DNA from: Deltaproteobacteria bacterium
GTDB taxonomy: Bacteria > Desulfobacterota > Binatia > UBA9968
Reading direction: 5' to 3'
NCBI GenBank assembly: GCA_016210115.1
Contig: JACQUW010000322.1
Span: forward strand, 1 to 46,942
Length of the DNA stretch: 46,942 bases
Made by a program: the position numbers and the translations under genes. Positions 1-8,842 of the stretch are shown piece after piece; position 1 is the stretch's first letter, and every line of letters starts with the position of its first letter. The notes beneath the pieces were generated by a model that saw only the letters and a program-made list of their open reading frames with translations, was not told the origin of the DNA and did no database searches.

Positions 1-68
1 ATGGCCACAAAATCCACCCCCGCTCCTTTCAACCCCTTCAGGATCGCCTCACTCGCTTCAAGATTCAT
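1..68 (-). CDS. 5' end of a probable TPP-dependent decarboxylase subunit (partial)
   Basis: Only the first 22 codons lie in the window; the gene runs off the left edge. The peptide begins MNLEASEAILKGLKGAGVDF. Its pattern (alternating helix, then a GVDFV strand) resembles the N-terminus of the alpha subunit of sulfopyruvate/phosphonopyruvate decarboxylase-like TPP enzymes, in which the PYR domain starts this way. The ATG at 66-68 is preceded by a GGGAG Shine-Dalgarno with about 4 nt spacing, which supports the start. It reads in the same direction as the binding protein and the TPP synthase further right. The family call rests on a very short stretch and is tentative; that a gene starts here is more secure than its name. 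Confidence 0.45.
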   Translation of the reverse strand, partial: MNLEASEAILKGLKGAGVDFVA

Positions 69-376
69 AATTCTCCCTCAGGCCTATCTCAACTTCCCTG
101 CCATTATCCAACATACCTTTAGGCTGTTCAAGGTTCCGTCTCACCATGACGCTCTCTTTCGATCTGGCGCCATTTGCCATCCTCTGCCCAGATTACCCCA
201 GGGATAAAAGCTCTGACCGAAGGGCCCGCTGAACGTCGCCGGCAAGCCCTTTCCGGATAGCGGAGCAAATTTCAAAACCGCAAATTTTGAAATTTGAGAT
301 CCGCCAGATCTGCCATTTGCAATTTCTCGCGCAGCAAGGAGTACGCCCATCCCGGCCCGAGGCGGATCAGCCTCAT
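69..376. other. Spacer without a convincing gene
   Basis: I see no coding sequence I would defend in this stretch. It contains an AT-rich perfect inverted repeat (266-296) and two related short segments around 164-180 and 306-318 (gatctgg...ccatttgcca and gatctgccatttgca). These suggest decayed repetitive DNA. Short open frames here lack ribosome binding sites and family features. Confidence 0.5.
266..296. repeat. Perfect 12-bp AT-rich inverted repeat
   Basis: CAAATTTCAAAA (266-277) and its exact reverse complement TTTTGAAATTTG (285-296) flank the 7-nt loop CCGCAAA. The base composition is unlike the GC-rich surroundings. It could be a terminator-like hairpin or a copy of a dispersed palindrome; no T-run follows on either strand, so a terminator role is weak. 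Confidence 0.7.
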
Positions 377-571
377 CTATGGCAGGCCGCGGCCCCAAGC
401 TTTGCGCCGTGAGCTCGGCGAGGGGTCAACTGAAGCCCGTGAGCCGGAGGCGGACCTGGAGTGGGACTTCTTGATGGATTTTCCTTTGCCGCGTTTACGC
501 TTTCGTTTCGGACGCTTGGGATCGACGCGGACGCGGTCAGAACCGGAAGATACTCTTTTCTTACGTGGCAT
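377..571 (-). CDS. Possible small, very basic protein (64 aa)
   Basis: The reading frame gives a 64-residue peptide starting MPRKKRVSSGSDRVRVD. It is extremely rich in Lys, Arg and Ser, with a KRPKRKRKRGKGK run near residues 19-31, and so resembles histone-H1-like or nucleic-acid-binding tails. No clear Shine-Dalgarno precedes the ATG at 571 and no family is recognised. It could be a genuine small DNA/RNA-binding protein or a chance frame in decayed DNA. Confidence 0.25.
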   Translation of the reverse strand: MPRKKRVSSGSDRVRVDPKRPKRKRKRGKGKSIKKSHSRSASGSRASVDPSPSSRRKAWGRGLP

Positions 572-624
572 AAGCGCTATGTAAAATCAAAACCTGTTAC
601 GACGTCCGCTCCAACAGCAGCTTC

Positions 625-1614
625 TTACTTATAAAGAGCATCAATAAAGCCCGACTCGTCCAATTGCCGCACGATGCTCAGTTCCACGAACCGCTCCGGA
701 TTCGCCATCCGGGCCCGCTCATCTTTGACCGCGAGATTTTCCAGGATCGCCTTCACTCCGTTGAGCGTTGGATAAGGCTTTCGGGCATAGAGTTTGTTCA
801 CGTTTTCCTCGTATTGGGCCTCGACGGCTTCACGATTGTCGATCCGGAGGTACTTGGCCATAATTTTCAACGTCTCTTCCTTACGGCTCATCATGAGGCT
901 CATGCCATGGATAATCGCCTTGGAGTAGTTTAACAGAGCTCTCCTGTTTTTCTTCAGCAGGGTCCGCGTCGTCGCCGCGGCCGTGGCCTGGTACTCAATA
1001 CCGGCGGCGGAAAGATCCAAAGCCACTCGATGCCCGAACTTCCGGAGAACCGCCGTCTCGCCCATGCTAAAGGCGCCGCCATGAATCATTCCATTGTTTA
1101 TAGCACTGGCCCGAATGGCGCTATCGCCAAGCGCAAGGATCGTGACCTCCCTTTCCGGGTCGATCCCCAATTTCTTAAGGCCGAACCGGAGAGAAAAATC
1201 CGATGACGAGCCGAGCGTGCTGACGCCAAGTTTTTTTCCCTTGAGTTGAGAGGGATGGGCAATATCTTTATGTGAAACGATGCAGAAGGGCATCGTGTTG
1301 ATTAAGCCCAGGAAGATCACGACGTCGTTTCCGGCCAAAGTCCCCGACACAAAGGGAGGCCCTGCCGCGTGGCTGACCTGGGCATCACCGGACAACAGAG
1401 GCACGAGCGCTTTTGCGCCAGGGATGTGCCCCACGATCTCCGCGGTGACATCGTATTTCTCGTACAAGCCAAACTCCTTCGCCACGTAGAGGACCATGTG
1501 AGTTCCGGAGAGTGTGCCAAAACCCGTTCGAAGTTTGTCCGCTGCACAGGCAAGAGAAAACAGAAACAGCAAGATAAAAAACGAGCTAACACCCGCACAC
1601 AAATTTTTGTTCAT
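625..1614 (-). CDS. NMT1/TauA-type ABC transporter substrate-binding protein
   Basis: A 329-residue periplasmic binding protein with a signal peptide (residues 1-24, hydrophobic FFILLFLFSLACAA, cleavage after ACA or CAA). The mature part starts with LRTGFGTLSG and has the two-lobe pattern of the SsuA/TauA/NMT1 group: GLYEKYDV, GHIPGAKALVPLLSGDAQV, and LKGKKLGVSTLGSSSDFSLR. The family captures small organic anions, sulfonates or pyrimidine precursors for an ABC importer; the ligand cannot be read from sequence. No permease or ATPase is adjacent, so it is an orphan component here. A GGAGGGG purine stretch precedes the ATG. The neighbouring TPP enzyme on the same strand hints at a shared organic-acid substrate, which is inference. 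Confidence 0.85.
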   Translation of the reverse strand: MNKNLCAGVSSFFILLFLFSLACAADKLRTGFGTLSGTHMVLYVAKEFGLYEKYDVTAEIVGHIPGAKALVPLLSGDAQVSHAAGPPFVSGTLAGNDVVIFLGLINTMPFCIVSHKDIAHPSQLKGKKLGVSTLGSSSDFSLRFGLKKLGIDPEREVTILALGDSAIRASAINNGMIHGGAFSMGETAVLRKFGHRVALDLSAAGIEYQATAAATTRTLLKKNRRALLNYSKAIIHGMSLMMSRKEETLKIMAKYLRIDNREAVEAQYEENVNKLYARKPYPTLNGVKAILENLAVKDERARMANPERFVELSIVRQLDESGFIDALYK

Positions 1615-1670
1615 TGCTCCACCCCTCCAAGAGAATAGCGATGGCGAAGGTTATACATCAGTTTACATCC

Positions 1671-1721
1671 CCCCCCTCACCCTACCCCTCTCCCGCAAGG
1701 GCCCGCAAGGGGAGAGGGAAC
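1671..1721. repeat. CT-rich intergenic palindromic repeat, copy A
   Basis: The stretch CCCTCACCCTACCCCTCTCCC is followed by GCAAGGGCCCGCAAGG and GGAGAGGG, so CCCTCTCCC can pair with GGGAGAGG. Related elements occur at 20424-20512, 22872-22915 and 24229-24275, always between genes. It is a REP-like dispersed element. The inner CCCGCAAGGG unit is doubled in this copy. Confidence 0.65.
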
Positions 1722-1809
1722 TTCGGTGCAGACTGGTAACATAGTCTAAAGAATAAACCGGGCACATGGTTTACAGTGCATCGGCAAGGAGGAGGTTGCC
1801 TTCACAGCT

Positions 1810-3453
1810 TCAATTCGGGTATAGACTCGTTGGCACTCGCTTGGCGATAACCTCGACCAATGCGCTTTTTCCCGACTGAACGCGCTGGATAGCCTCACTG
1901 AGCGCCCCTCTTAAATTTTTCGGTTCCTCTACACGGTTCGCGCTGACCCCCAGGGCGCGTGCGAGCGCACAGTAGTCCCCAACGGGCTTGATTTTGGCTT
2001 TTCGGACTGCTGCCCTATCCTGATATGCTCGGTTATTAACCAGCACGACCAGAATTGGAATTTCGCTGGCCGTGGCGCTCTCGAGATCCAAGGCGGTTTC
2101 ACCGAAAGCCTCGTCGCCGATCAAAGCAATCACCAGTTTGTCTGGCGCCGCGAGTTTGGCCCCCATCGCGGCTCCCAGAGCCCACCCCATCGCGCTTTGA
2201 ACGCCGAAACCAACGAAGGAATGGGGCACTGTCGCCGTATAATGCTGGCAAGTCGATCCACGCACCGAGCCCGCGTCGTGCAAGACAATCGTACGATTGG
2301 GATCGACGAGCTGAGACAGCTCCCAAGTGATGCGAAACGGATTTACCGGCACTTCATCCGATGTCAAAAAGGGCATCGAGAAGTCCAGCCATTCCTGGCG
2401 TGCACGCGCTATCTTTTGGATGGTCTCATTTTTGGGCTGCAAGCGGCCGGGAGGCAATATGGCCCGAGCCGCATCCAGCATTTGACAAAGCACTAGCTTG
2501 GCGTCGCCGAGGATCGCAATATCCGCAGGGGCTTCCTTGCTCAGCTCGGACGCGTTCACATCAACCTGAATGACCGTCACGCCCTCGGCTATTGGATCCA
2601 GCAGCGCATGGCGCTGGAAACTGCAACCGATCGTGAGGATAACGTCTGCCTCTTGCGCGAACTTTGTCGCCGCAAAGGTGGCATACGTAGCACGAGTTAC
2701 GCCTCCGATTCCAAGAGAAAGGGGATGATTCTCAGGGAACGCACTTTTGCCGTTGAGGGTCGACGTAACCGGTAATGTCAGGAGCCCCGCGAGCTCTACC
2801 ATCTCTTGACTTGCCTCGGCAAACAGCACTCCGGCTCCTGCGCAGACGTAGGGCCGCTTGGCATTGGCCAGGATGCGAACCGCGCTCTCAACCGCCGCGG
2901 GATCTCCGGCGCTCCTGATCCGGTCGGGGGCTGCCCGATAGCTGGATTCCGCTGCCTCCATGTTTGAGAGATCAGAGGGAATACCGATGACGACCGGCCC
3001 GGGGCGCGGCGCGCGCAGCAGCACAAAAGCTCGCCGTAGAACATGTTCGACCTGACTGGGATCTATGATGGTCGTCGTCCAGTTTGTGACAGATCTGAAA
3101 ACGTCCTGAATGGCCAACTCCTTTTGGCCGCGTCGGGGCACCTCAAATCGGTGGTTCACGCCGGCAAAAAAGAGCAACGGTATTGAATCGCCGTAACTGT
3201 TGAGAATGCCGGCCATCGTATTGGCCACGCCCGGTCCGTGGTCGGTGAAGATGATACCGGGCTTTCCGGATACGCGCGCGTAACCATCACAGATGTCCAC
3301 CGCCACCCGCTCCTGACGCGTATAGCAGAGAGTAATCTCAGGCGCGCCCACCAGAACGTTCGCCAGCCGCTCAATCGACTGGCCGCCGATTCCGGCGGCA
3401 ACGCGGACCCCCTCTGAAATGAGTATTTTGGCAATCGCTTGCGCTACGTTCAT
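1810..3453 (-). CDS. Thiamine-pyrophosphate-dependent enzyme, acetolactate synthase-like
   Basis: A full-length (547 aa) member of the ALS/benzoylformate decarboxylase/oxalyl-CoA decarboxylase superfamily. The PYR domain (about 1-170) carries the catalytic Glu in the TRQERVAVDICDGYAR segment (about residue 48). The middle TH3 domain is about 190-320. The C-terminal PP domain holds the TPP/Mg motif GDEAFGETALDLESA...NN, with Glu in place of the usual Gly in GDG. The family catalyses decarboxylation or carboligation of 2-keto acids; which substrate is unknown, and the generic name is safest. The start is fixed by a strong AAAGGAG 5 nt before the ATG. It sits 12 nt downstream of a truncated antiporter gene. 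Confidence 0.88.
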   Translation of the reverse strand: MNVAQAIAKILISEGVRVAAGIGGQSIERLANVLVGAPEITLCYTRQERVAVDICDGYARVSGKPGIIFTDHGPGVANTMAGILNSYGDSIPLLFFAGVNHRFEVPRRGQKELAIQDVFRSVTNWTTTIIDPSQVEHVLRRAFVLLRAPRPGPVVIGIPSDLSNMEAAESSYRAAPDRIRSAGDPAAVESAVRILANAKRPYVCAGAGVLFAEASQEMVELAGLLTLPVTSTLNGKSAFPENHPLSLGIGGVTRATYATFAATKFAQEADVILTIGCSFQRHALLDPIAEGVTVIQVDVNASELSKEAPADIAILGDAKLVLCQMLDAARAILPPGRLQPKNETIQKIARARQEWLDFSMPFLTSDEVPVNPFRITWELSQLVDPNRTIVLHDAGSVRGSTCQHYTATVPHSFVGFGVQSAMGWALGAAMGAKLAAPDKLVIALIGDEAFGETALDLESATASEIPILVVLVNNRAYQDRAAVRKAKIKPVGDYCALARALGVSANRVEEPKNLRGALSEAIQRVQSGKSALVEVIAKRVPTSLYPN

Positions 3454-3465
3454 GAAAACTCCTTT

Positions 3466-4017
3466 CTATAAGCTTCTATGCATGCGCGGAAGAAAAATCC
3501 AGAACCAGACTCCGAAGCTGGTAAACAGCAACCCGAGCGCAATCACAGTTCCGAGATCATCCACAGAACAGGCAGCCAGAATAAGTTTCCCTATGGGGGT
3601 TTCGTTGAGCCCGGTCTCCACCATCACTGCGTAAACGACGGCAACAGAAGTCGTGGACATGGCAATGCCCGCGATCTGAGCCGCCCTCAGATCCCAGCCG
3701 AGGAGAAACTCGGCCGCGACCCATGAAAGAGCGAATGGGGCGAAAAAACCTATGACTCCAAGCGCCAGGCTTTCCTTCCAAAATTTCTTAAGTGTCTGGC
3801 TTTCAAGCTCTGCGCCGGCAAGAAACGTGAGGATGATTGCGCCAAAACTGGCAAGAAAATTGATCCACTCGGTTATCTCAGGGTGAATTGTGTTTCCAGC
3901 AATGATGCCTACGACCAGCTCGATGAGAGCAACGGATACACCGATTCTTATAGAGATGAGACTTGATATAAGGGCAAGTCCAATCCAGATCGACGCGTGC
4001 CACCAGAGCTGTTCCAT
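3466..4017 (-). pseudogene. Truncated cation/proton antiporter (CPA2/Kef-like), N-terminal half
   Basis: The 183-residue product is the N-terminal half of a monovalent cation:proton antiporter. It has about six membrane segments, the LTFLAGAELE segment, and the conserved DD pair in AACSVDDLGTVIALGLLFT. Family members are about 380-420 residues with 12-13 segments, so the product stops after about TM6. The last residues PRMHRSL do not look like family sequence. The next gene's ribosome binding site follows at once, so the C-terminal half is deleted, not shifted to another frame. AGGAG lies 8 nt before the ATG, so it may still be translated. A transport function is unlikely. Confidence 0.75.
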
Positions 4018-4215
4018 GATTGTAACTCCTGAATGGTTTCAGGCGTTATCAGCCCTGGAGGGCGGTTAAGGGAGAACGCCATCTCCGCAGACGTACTCAT
4101 ACCATAGGGAAGGGCTACCTCAACATCACATTATTCGGCGGCGCCTTCACTTCAAGCGGCCACACTGGGGAGAATGCGTATCGTGACTCTTCATCTCCCG
4201 AGGCCTTACACTTTT

Positions 4216-5397
4216 TCATCGTTCCGTGACCAGGACCAGCACTCCCGTATAGGCCAATAATCGATTCTTTCCTCCCAAGGGCCCAAGCTCAAAGTTGCCG
4301 AAAAAACCAACCAGAGGAAAATCTCCGAGGGCTTGGCGAATGTATGCGGTGTCGATGCCTGAAATGCCGTAAAGCGAAGTTCCACGGGCGCAGCAGTTGA
4401 AATAGAGGCCGAACTGGGGTGCCCGATCCCCCAGCGATATCGATTGCCGCTGGAGCATCTGGTTGAGATCTTCGCGCGCCCTTTGAGCGTCCCGGAGGGT
4501 AAGAACGATTCGCTCTCCTTGAAACACTTTCTCGGCGACCGCAAGAATACCTTTTTCCGGATCGAGTCCCACGATATTGCGGACCAGGTATTCTCCAGGA
4601 GCAACACGGTTGTTGTCCGGATCGGATGGAAGACCGGCAAAAACACACGTTAAAGCCCGGCGCAGATCTTCCAGCAGAGGGCCTTTAATGGCTCGCGCAA
4701 AGAACTCGAACGCCGGACGGTTATCGATCTCGAAGATAAGATTTCCTTGAGCCTTGGTGATGATCATCGGCTCGGTCACCGGCCGGCATCCCTGAGTAAT
4801 TCCAATAGAGCTGTGAAATGGCCCCGTAAGGCATACCCCGGACACCGCATTGCTCGTCATCGCCTGTCCGCAAAGCTGGTAAGTTTTTCCCTGCGTGCCG
4901 TTTTCCGAAGATCCGGCGCCCACAGCCGGTAAAAACCCAAATTGATCTTCAATCCCTTGGAAGACAATTTGCGGCTGTCCATTGTAAGCGTCCGGAAAAA
5001 GGACAAGCAAAGAATTTTCCTCCAGCCTTTTTCCGGCGCCTCGGGCCAGATCGATGCCCAACTCCCGGTCACGGTCCCTCAGTGGATGAAACAGAAAGGG
5101 ATGCCCCCTCACGCAATCAGACGAAACAACCAATACAGCCAGTCCCGGACCACCCTCGACCTCCCCTTCTCCAGTCAAAACACCCGCTCCGCTGCAGCCC
5201 ACGATCCGGTCCGTCCCGGTTACACGGCACGCGGCTGCCAGGAGTCTTTCCGACTCTGCAATATGATCCGCGGTGAAAAAGAGAAAAACGATGTCGGCCC
5301 GGTCTATCCCGGCGCGCGTCATTGCCTCAGTCGCCGCCTTTACCCCAGCCCGTTCTGTGGATGGGTCGGATGATAGACCCGCGCCTGCCCGTAGCAT
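4216..5397 (-). CDS. FIST domain-containing sensory protein
   Basis: A 393-residue protein with FIST N and FIST C domains. The N-terminal half has the alternating pattern DIVFLFFTADH...GCSGAGVLTGEGEVEGGPGLAV, and further on LLVLFPDAYNG and GAGSSENGTQGKTYQ. The C-terminal half has GLPSDPDNNRVAPGEYLVRNIVG and FNCCARGTSLYG, with the conserved Cys-Cys-Ala-Arg-Gly typical of FIST_C. FIST proteins are proposed to bind small ligands such as amino acids and usually feed chemotaxis, GGDEF or kinase outputs. This one stands alone, with no output domain. It is soluble, with no signal peptide. The Shine-Dalgarno is weak (AGTGGG). Confidence 0.88.
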   Translation of the reverse strand: MLRAGAGLSSDPSTERAGVKAATEAMTRAGIDRADIVFLFFTADHIAESERLLAAACRVTGTDRIVGCSGAGVLTGEGEVEGGPGLAVLVVSSDCVRGHPFLFHPLRDRDRELGIDLARGAGKRLEENSLLVLFPDAYNGQPQIVFQGIEDQFGFLPAVGAGSSENGTQGKTYQLCGQAMTSNAVSGVCLTGPFHSSIGITQGCRPVTEPMIITKAQGNLIFEIDNRPAFEFFARAIKGPLLEDLRRALTCVFAGLPSDPDNNRVAPGEYLVRNIVGLDPEKGILAVAEKVFQGERIVLTLRDAQRAREDLNQMLQRQSISLGDRAPQFGLYFNCCARGTSLYGISGIDTAYIRQALGDFPLVGFFGNFELGPLGGKNRLLAYTGVLVLVTER

Positions 5398-5446
5398 AAG
5401 CCCACTTTAATGAAGGAAGGCTGAAGGATCAAGGAACCGTAAAAAA

Positions 5447-5503
5447 GTTAAACGTGAAAAGTGAACCGGAGCCCCCATTCACGTTTCACATTTTGCGTTT
5501 AAC
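5447..5503. repeat. Imperfect inverted repeat between FIST and FAD genes
   Basis: GTTAAACG (5447-5454) pairs exactly with CGTTTAAC (5496-5503). Inside these, GTGAAAAGTGAA faces TTCACGTTTCAC. The AT-rich element lies between two minus-strand genes, 3' of the FAD gene, and could act as a stem-loop terminator or be a decayed dispersed repeat. Confidence 0.5.
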
Positions 5504-5526
5504 GATTTCCAAGGGCCCAAAGCCGC

Positions 5527-6945
5527 TTACCGAATGCCTCGCAAGTTCGCCCCTTGTCGCGCGAGTTCATTCTGAACCTCTGTCGCCGGTACGGCCCGGG
5601 GAGATCTGCCGTGGCGGACGGCGAGCGCAGCGCATACACCCGCGGCGTGGCCGGTTGCCATGCATACCGCCATCACCCGGTATGAAGAATGAGCCTCGTG
5701 ACTGCCGGAAATACAACGGCCAGCCACCAGGAGTCCCTCAACTTTCTGGGGCAGGAGAGAACGCAGTGGAATATCGTATGCCTCTCCCGGCGGGACGCGC
5801 TTCAGCGTCGTACCCGCGCCCTCGGGATTATGGATATCGATGGGATATGTGCTGCGGGCAATGACATCGGGAAACTTCCGCGCCTGCAAAATGTCTTCGG
5901 CCGTGAGCTGATAATCTCCAACAATTCTTCTCGTTTCCCGCACCCCGACGTTGACGCCGCTCTGAACGACAAAGGCGTTCTCGAAGCCGGGCACATAATC
6001 GCGCAAGAAAGCGGCAATCTGGCGCATCTGCCGCCGGCTTTCCCACTCCGCATAGCACAAATCCCATACATCAATCCCCAGCACTCTTGTCACTCGCGTG
6101 GTGTTGACGCTGACTTCCCGTTCATGAGGAGTCGCAAAAAAAAGAACGTCCTCTCTCGGTAACTGCAGTTTGCCCTCGGCAGTGGCTTTGCGAATGAGAT
6201 CCCAAAGCCCGTGAACACCACGCCATTGATCCGGATGTTTCTTCACATATTCGCTGAAAGCCGCCCGGTCGAATTCCGTGATACGAAACATCAGCGTCAT
6301 GGGTTGGACCAGCCGGTCATCGCCTCTCCCAATCTCGTAAGGGGCGCCGGCACGGGATGCGATGTCCCCATCTCCCGTACAGTCGACGACGGCTTGCGCC
6401 CGAATGACAACAGGACCCGATTTGGTCTCGAACACGACGGCTTTAACCGGATCGGACTCGACGACATCGGTTGCCAATGCATGGAACAGATAATGCACGC
6501 CCGCTTCGTCCAACAGTTCCATTGCGACGAGCTTGAATACTTCCGGGTCAAATGGCACGACATAGCCTGTCTTCAAGGAAGGAGAAATGGCTCCGCCGGC
6601 TGTTACCAGACGCTCCAGGAGAGTCGCCACCACTCCCGCGAGTACCGGTTCTCCCGGACCATGGTCGGTAGGTAGAAGCGTCGCGGCGCCGGTCTTTTCA
6701 CGTCGCGGCCTTTGCGTGTGAAAAGACATGAGCGGCATAACGAGCGCGGCCGTCGCATTTCCCCCGAGAAAGCCGTAGCGCTCAGTTAGAACAACACGGG
6801 CGCCGGCATTGGCTGCCCCCAGCGCGGCGCCGAGACCGGCCGGTCCTCCGCCTACGACTAAAACGTCAGTTTCAGCGGCGATTTGCGCACGGCGCGGCGG
6901 CAAGCTGATCGACACTCGCTTTTCCGGGCGAGGAAGCGCAGGCAT
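5527..6945 (-). CDS. FAD-dependent oxidoreductase (FAD_oxidored family)
   Basis: A 472-residue flavoprotein. The N-terminal Rossmann motif is VLVVGGGPAGLGAALGAANAGARVVLTER (about residues 28-56), in which GGGPAG and the terminal Glu bind FAD. Later come AVVDCTGDGDIASRAGAPYEIG (the ATG/GD FAD motif) and the C-terminal LLVAGRCISGSHEAHSSYRVMAVCMATGHAAG, characteristic of PF12831-type oxidoreductases. These are often annotated as xanthan-lyase-like or general FAD-dependent enzymes. There is no signal peptide. It starts 20 nt after the pyruvyl transferase gene on the same strand, so the two are probably cotranscribed. Substrate unknown. Confidence 0.87.
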   Translation of the reverse strand: MPALPRPEKRVSISLPPRRAQIAAETDVLVVGGGPAGLGAALGAANAGARVVLTERYGFLGGNATAALVMPLMSFHTQRPRREKTGAATLLPTDHGPGEPVLAGVVATLLERLVTAGGAISPSLKTGYVVPFDPEVFKLVAMELLDEAGVHYLFHALATDVVESDPVKAVVFETKSGPVVIRAQAVVDCTGDGDIASRAGAPYEIGRGDDRLVQPMTLMFRITEFDRAAFSEYVKKHPDQWRGVHGLWDLIRKATAEGKLQLPREDVLFFATPHEREVSVNTTRVTRVLGIDVWDLCYAEWESRRQMRQIAAFLRDYVPGFENAFVVQSGVNVGVRETRRIVGDYQLTAEDILQARKFPDVIARSTYPIDIHNPEGAGTTLKRVPPGEAYDIPLRSLLPQKVEGLLVAGRCISGSHEAHSSYRVMAVCMATGHAAGVCAALAVRHGRSPRAVPATEVQNELARQGANLRGIR

Positions 6946-6965
6946 GGCTGTAATTCAAGCGATGT

Positions 6966-8093
6966 TTATGGCTCGATCTGTTTGGGCGGAAGAGACCGCA
7001 ACACTTCACAGAGAATCTGGCTTGTTCTTTTGGCCCGTTCTTGCAGCGGCGGAACTTTCAGCTCGAGTTGTTTCTTGATTTCGTTCCTCAGATCCCAAGA
7101 TCGGTCCAGAAACGCGCATAGTTTCCCGACGTTCAAAGCCGTGATCGGAGGCATCGGCATTTCCAGATCTGACAAGAAGCCGGAAACTTTGGCTGCGTAA
7201 GGGAGAGGAATGAATGGAACCTTCTGAATCCCGGCAAAAATCAGGAAGTGGAGCCGCATGCCGACGGCGAATGCCAAGTACTTCATCAATCCCAGCACCT
7301 CGCTCGACGTGTAGTCTCCCTTAAGGACGTTCGCCCGCTGCGCATTGGCCATCTTTGAAATGACCGCATGAGAATGCTGTGGATCTTTGTTCTCTCCCCT
7401 CTCCATGGGCACAAAGATAACTTGGGCGTCGAATCGCTCCACCATAAAATCCGCGGCGTTCGCTAAAATTGCGTGGTACTGCTCGATGTTGAGGTCCGGG
7501 GCCGCGGGACCTGGCTCACGCACGGAAAACCCTACCAGACGGCTGTCGGGGTTGATCCCTTCCTTCTTCAACATTTCCTTCGTAAAGGATTGCGGCTTGA
7601 GCAGGAGTCCCGGATCGGCGGTGATCTCAATGTCCTGATTGATCCCCAGATCATGCAAGACCCTTTTTGCCTCCCGTTCCCGGACCGTGATTTTATCGAC
7701 TCTATTCAGTACGTCTACGATAAGTTGCTTTGACTCGGGAGCTTTGAGAGGACCCACGCTGATCGCGTAAATCATAACGGGGATCTTCAACTCCTTGGCC
7801 CAAATCACATCGCGGAGGTAAGCCTCGATCGAATCATCATAAAGAATGCCGCCTCCTCCAAGAATAAAGAGATCGAGTTTATGCAGTTCCTCGAGGATTT
7901 CATCTTTATGCATCTCCCGGATGGGCACGGCGCGCACCTTATGCCGGCGCTCGGTGTCCGTGGCGTTCCAGGAGAAGATCACAACTTCGACATCCAGTTC
8001 AGCGCGGAGTTCCTTCAGAATGACCTCGAGGATGGCCTCATCCCCGAGATTCATCCCGCCATATGATCCCGAAATAGCGACCCGGTACTTCAT
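6966..8093 (-). CDS. Polysaccharide pyruvyl transferase family protein
   Basis: 375 residues from the chosen ATG at 8093. The N-terminus ISGSYGGMNLGDEAILEVIL is the typical start of CsaB/WcaK-like pyruvyl transferases (PF04230), followed by DLFILGGGGILYDD and IYAISVGPLK. The C-terminal half contains VIFVPME, SSEVLGLMKYLAFAVGMRLHFLIFAG (conserved R-H of the donor site) and PFIPLPYAAKVSGFLSDL. The family adds ketal pyruvate from PEP to sugars of cell-wall or exopolysaccharides. An upstream in-frame extension of 30 residues lacks family sequence, whereas AAGGAGAAGAGGA lies before this ATG. It probably shares a transcript with the FAD oxidoreductase. Confidence 0.85.
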   Translation of the reverse strand: MKYRVAISGSYGGMNLGDEAILEVILKELRAELDVEVVIFSWNATDTERRHKVRAVPIREMHKDEILEELHKLDLFILGGGGILYDDSIEAYLRDVIWAKELKIPVMIYAISVGPLKAPESKQLIVDVLNRVDKITVREREAKRVLHDLGINQDIEITADPGLLLKPQSFTKEMLKKEGINPDSRLVGFSVREPGPAAPDLNIEQYHAILANAADFMVERFDAQVIFVPMERGENKDPQHSHAVISKMANAQRANVLKGDYTSSEVLGLMKYLAFAVGMRLHFLIFAGIQKVPFIPLPYAAKVSGFLSDLEMPMPPITALNVGKLCAFLDRSWDLRNEIKKQLELKVPPLQERAKRTSQILCEVLRSLPPKQIEP

Positions 8094-8525
8094 CGAGAGA
8101 TCCTCTTCTCCTTTGTCCAAACGTCGCGGCTCATGTCCATCACCGGAGAGATCGCGGCGCTCATTCGGGAAGCGACCTCTCACATTTCACCTTCACCAGA
8201 GCGTAAGACACACGTTAGCTTTCGAGAGCTTTGGGTGTGAAAGACTCGCGCAAATCCGCACCCGAGGATGACGCTCCTGGCATAACGAAGAACGAGTTCT
8301 GAAACGGGACTGAGCTCCAAATGCAGGATGCTCGAAAATAACGATGCTCATTCGTAAGAACGTTGCAACAACCTCGGTTAACGCAACGTATCCATTGAGC
8401 ACTTTTCAAGGGTTTTCTAAGAGTAGGGGTTGATATCAAACAACTAGAGCAAAGGCCAAAAAATTGCCCCTGCTTTCCCGCCGCAGCGCGCAAGCGATCA
8501 GGAGGAGCACTCCGCGAGGCGGCGG
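8094..8525. other. 430-bp spacer, nothing convincing
   Basis: No gene is supported here. On the minus strand a T-run (reading GGGGCAATTTTTTGG near 8460-8470) follows a weak GC-rich stem beyond the small gene ending at 8526. It could be an imperfect terminator. No other structure stood out. Confidence 0.4.
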
Positions 8526-8762
8526 TCAGGCGCTTTGTTCCGTTCCGTCCTCATCAAACTGCCGCTCACCGAGGATTTCTACCTCATGAGGAAAGACATA
8601 GGTGGAAACGCCAGCGTCCCATTGTACCAGGATCAGCCGCCTGTCCAAATTGTCCATTTCGTACGTAATTGTCCCCTGGTGAAAAGAAGTGATGACTGCC
8701 CCATGACTGTGGATCATTCTTTTCGCTCGACAGCGCTTTCCCTGCCTTCCCGTGTTGACCAT
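8526..8762 (-). CDS. Small conserved-looking protein of unknown function
   Basis: 78 residues from the ATG at 8762. The basic start MVNTGRQGKRCRAKRMIHSH is followed by an SH3-like beta pattern: GTITYEMDNLDRRLILVQWD and STYVFPHEVEILGE. Such small barrels of the form 'GT...E.DNLGRR.I.V.WD.G...VFP.EIE' occur widely as unnamed proteins. An in-frame TTG at 8846 would overlap the stop of the FecR gene as TTGA and add 28 residues, so translational coupling is possible. The extension RVSFYETGGRPVLIRRRRQ looks less conserved. The context, downstream of a FecR/DUF6600 gene, suggests an envelope or regulatory role, but function is unknown. Confidence 0.6.
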   Translation of the reverse strand: MVNTGRQGKRCRAKRMIHSHGAVITSFHQGTITYEMDNLDRRLILVQWDAGVSTYVFPHEVEILGERQFDEDGTEQSA

Positions 8763-8842
8763 ATCACACCCCCCGATGTAGAGAATTTGCCTTCGACGCC
8801 GGATCAGGACCGGGCGCCCGCCAGTTTCATAAAAGCTCACCC

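Noticed and set aside
1-207. Plus-strand open frame at the left edge
   Set aside because: The minus strand shows a better start with a Shine-Dalgarno and family-like peptide; the plus-strand peptide has no recognisable features.
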